From Harmonia axyridis (Eukaryota > Arthropoda > Insecta > Coleoptera > Coccinellidae), in assembly GCF_914767665.1 (NCBI RefSeq), contig NC_059504.1, forward strand, positions 41,447,720-41,511,719: DNA of 64,000 bases. The letters are read 5' to 3'. The notes under the pieces are model-generated. The model was not told the origin of the DNA. It searched no databases and saw only the letters and a list, made by a program, of their open reading frames with translations. Every line of letters begins with the position of its first letter. Positions within the stretch are counted from its first letter, which is position 1. A program made the position numbers and the translations under genes. Shown here piece after piece: positions 60,801 to 64,000 of the stretch.

Positions 60801-63800
60801 ATTTTTATAGAGAGATTGAATTTTCTCGAATTTTCCTCACCCCGGACCTTAAAAAATTGTGAAAAATCAAAAGATCTTTCTTGGTAATAAAATACCTCTT
60901 TTTCTATTGATCTGTTCACGTAGATTTTTATTTGAGGGGTCTGCGACGAATAGCTTAGGAGATATAACGATTTTTGTAGAGAGATTGAATTTTTACGGTT
61001 TTTTCCAAAAATTTCGACTTCAAATTTCTCCTAAACTATGGGGACTACGGAAATCGGTAAGCAGAGTTGGTATTGGCAGTTCATGATTATTCGAATTCCA
61101 CTCACGAATGATAATATTTGAGTCGAAGAATTTTCTCGAATTTTTCTTACCCCGGACCTTAAAAAATTGTAAAAAATTAAAAGTTCCTCCTTGGTAATAA
61201 TATACCTCTTTTTCTATTGATCTGGTCACGTAGATCACGAAAGTTTTTATTTGAGGGGTCTGCGACGAATAGTTTAGGAGATATAACGATTTTTGTAGAG
61301 AGATTGAATTTTCTCGAATTTTCCTTACCCCGGACCTTAAAAAATTGTAAAAAATTAATTTCTTGGTAATTTATTTGGTATTTCTTGGTATTTCTTATTT
61401 GGTATTTCTTGGTAATAATATACCTCTTTTTCTATTGATCTGTTCACGTAGATCACGAAAGTTTTTATTTGAGGGGTCTGCGACGAATAGTTTACGAGAT
61501 ATAACGATTTTTGTAGAGAGATTGAATTTTTACGGTTTTTTCCAAAAATTTCGACTTCAAATTTCTCCTAAACTATGGGGACTACGGAAAATCGGTAAGC
61601 AGAGTTGGTATTGGCATTTCATGATTATTCGAATTCCACTCACGAATGATAATATTTGAGTCGAAGAATTTTCTCGAATTTTTCTTACCCCGGACCTTAA
61701 AAAATTGTAAAAAATTAAAAGTTCCTCCTTGGTAATAATATACCTCTTTTTCTATTGATCTGGTCACGTAGATCACGAAAGTTTTTATTTGAGGGGTCTG
61801 CGACGAATAGTTTAGGAGATATAACGATTTTTGTAGAGAGATTGAATTTTCTCGAATTTTCCTTACCCCGGACCTTAAAAAATTGTAAAAAATTAATTTC
61901 TTGGTAATTTATTTGGTATTTCTTGGTATTTCTTATTTGGTATTTCTTGGTAATAATATACCTCTTTTTCTATTGATCTGTTCACGTAGATCACGAAAGT
62001 TTTTAATTGAGGGGTCTGCGACGAATAGTTTACGAGATATAACGATTTTTGTAGAGAGATTGAATTTTTACGGTTTTTTCCAAAAAATTTCGACTTCAAA
62101 TTTCTCCTAAACTATGGGGACTACGGAAAATCGGTAAGCGGAGTTGGTATTGGCAGTTCATGATTAGTCGAATTCCACTCACGAATGATAATATTTGAGT
62201 CGAAGAATTTTCTCGAATTTTCTCGAATTTTTCTTACCCCGGACCTTAAAAAATTGTAAAAAATTAAAAGTTCTTTCTTGGTGATAATATACCTCTTTTT
62301 CTATTGATCTGTTCACGTAGATCACGAAAGTTTTTATATAAGAGTTCTGCGACGAATAGTTTAGGAGATATAACGATTTTTATAGAGAGATTGAATTTTT
62401 ACGGTTTTTTCCAAAAATTTCGACTTCAAATTTCTCCTTAACTATGGGGACTACGGAAAATCGGTAAGCAGAGTTGGTATTGGCAGTTCATGATTATTCG
62501 AATTCCACTCACGAATGATAATAGTTGAGTCGAAGAATTTTCTCGAATTTTTCTTACCCCGGACCTTAAAAAATTGTAAAAATTAAAAGTTCCTCCTTGG
62601 TAATAATATACCTCTTTTTCTATTGATCTGGTCACGTAGATCACGAAAGTTTTTATTTGAGGGGTCTGCGACGAATAGTTTAGGAGATATAACGATTTTT
62701 GTAGAGAAATTGAATTTTTACGGTTTTTTCCAAAAATTTCGACTTCAAATTTCTTCTTAACTATGGGGACTACGGAATATCGGTAAGCAGAGTTGGTATT
62801 GGCAGTTCATGGTTATTCGAATCCCACTCTCGCCTGACAATATTTGAGTCGAAAAATTTTCTCGAATTTTCCTTACCCCGGACCTTAAAAAATTGTAAAA
62901 AATTGAAAGTTCCTTCTTGGTGATAATATACCTCTTTTTCTATCGATCTGTTCACGTAGATCACGAAAAATTTTATATGAGGGGTCTGCGACGAATAGTT
63001 TAGGAGATATAACGATTTTCATAGAGAGATTGAATTTTTACGGTTTTTTCCAAAAATTTCGACTTCAAATTTCTCCCTAACTATGGGGACTACGGAAAAT
63101 CGGTAAGCAGAGTTGGTATTGGCAGTTCATTATTATTCGAATTCCACTCACGAATGATATTTGAGTCGAAGAATTTTCTCGAATTTTTCTTACCCCGGAC
63201 CTTAAAAAATTGTAAAAAATTAAAAGTTCCTCCTTGGTAATAATATACCTCTTTTTCTATTGATCTGGTCACGTAGATCACGAAAGTTTTTATTTGAGGG
63301 GTCTGCGACGAATAGTTTAGGAGATATAACGATTTTTGTAGAGAGATTGAATTTTCTCGAATTTTCCTTACCCCGGACCTTAAAAAATTGTAAAAAATTA
63401 AAAGTTCCTCCTTGGTAATAATATACCTCTTTTTCTATTGATCTGGTCATGTAGATCACGAAAGTTTTTATTTGAGGAGTCTGCGACGAATAGTTTAGGA
63501 GATGTAACGATTTTTATAGAGAGATTGAATTTTCTCGAATTTTCCTCACCCCGGACCTTAAAAAATTGTGAAAAATCAAAAGATCTTTCTTGGTAATAAA
63601 ATACCTCTTTTTCTATTGATCTGTTCACGTAGATTTTTATTTGAGGGGTCTGCGACGAATAGCTTAGGAGATATAACGATTTTTGTAGAGAGATTGAATT
63701 TTTACGGTTTTTTCCAAAAATTTCGACTTCAAATTTCTCCTAAACTATGGGGACTACGGAAAATCGGTAAGCAGAGTTGGTATTGGCAGTTCATGATTAT

Positions 63801-63831
63801 TCGAATTCCACTCACGAATGATAATATTTGA
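57802..63831. repeat. Further rounds of the 2.2-2.7 kb HOR
   Basis: The marker unit lies at 58645, 60859 and 63568 (spacings 2214 and 2709). Dimers at 59150/59688 and 61363/61901 sit at equivalent positions. Length differences trace to chimeric units at about 59770 (minus 330 bp) and about 60530. A single-base loss at 61050 (GGAAATCGG) shifts one offset to 2213. Confidence 0.82.
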
Positions 63832-64000
63832 GTCGAAGAATTTTCTCGAATTTTCTCGAATTTTTCTTACCCCGGACCTAAAAAATTGTAAAAAATTGAA
63901 AGTTCTTTCTTGGTGATAATATACCTCTTTTTCTATTGATCTGTTCACGTAGAACACGAAAGTTTTTATATAAGAGTTCTGCGACGAATAGTTTAGGAGA

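Larger units (their letters stand above)
39717..64000. repeat. 24.3-kb satellite segment, HOR-rich, to the window end
   Basis: 39.7-45.1 kb parallels 22.56-29.2 kb, with unit gains and losses. 45.2-50.5 kb is dominated by 538-bp dimers. 47136-51003 holds a 1934-bp tandem pair. 50247 to about 55440 holds a 2709-bp tandem pair. 55.2-56.4 kb parallels 44.0-45.1 kb and 28.1-29.3 kb. 57.8-64.0 kb holds three further rounds of a 2.2-2.7 kb HOR. No host gene, RNA gene or other element was seen in the whole stretch. Confidence 0.95.

Noticed and set aside
1..64000. CRISPR array
   Set aside because: Units are 178-330 bp, contiguous, with no short repeat/unique spacer pattern and no cas genes; the sequence is eukaryotic.
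22561..64000. Calling this array the centromere
   Set aside because: Satellite HORs suit a centromere or pericentromere, but nothing in the sequence distinguishes these from other heterochromatin.

Overview
This window is eukaryotic and almost wholly repetitive. About 56 of the 64 kb is one A+T-rich satellite array, interrupted by non-LTR (LINE-type) retrotransposon DNA. I found no host protein gene, rRNA, functional tRNA or CRISPR array. The retroelements (APE-type endonuclease plus reverse transcriptase, simple-repeat 3' tails) fit an arthropod, plausibly an insect, but the taxon cannot be fixed from this sequence.

Layout: 1-139, end of a truncated RT fragment (family B, copy B0). 140-1894, satellite. 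1895-3199, copy B1. 3200-14380, satellite. 14381-17896, element A, a much more intact retrotransposon on the minus strand, with a 911-codon ORF2, the last ~50 codons of ORF1, a hairpin-rich 3' UTR and a (GATA)n tail. 17897-18761, satellite. 18762-19797, copy B2. 19798-21787, satellite. 21788-22560, copy B3. 22561-38943, satellite. 38944-39716, copy B4. 39717-64000, satellite to the window end.

The satellite has three interchangeable units. S is 178 bp. L is about 320 or 330 bp: S carrying an extra block of roughly 142-152 bp. C is about 218 bp: S with a 40-bp expansion of a short TTGGTATTTC-like motif. They form higher-order repeats (HORs) of 538, 1188, 1366, 1934, 2709, about 2751 and about 16-17 kb. 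Private point mutations and small deletions let paralogous blocks be aligned and crossovers located, nearly always in register and changing length by whole units.

History (inference): family B inserted once, was already broken, and was then copied at least five times with its satellite flanks. Element A inserted later; its paralogous empty site is still visible near 5461. Both families carry GATA-type tails, lie in the same orientation and sit at the same ATAG position of the satellite unit, so the satellite appears to act as a preferred landing site. The most unusual signals are that shared site, the repeated hairpins with compensatory stem changes in element A's 3' UTR, and a perfect 13-bp inverted repeat in canonical L units.
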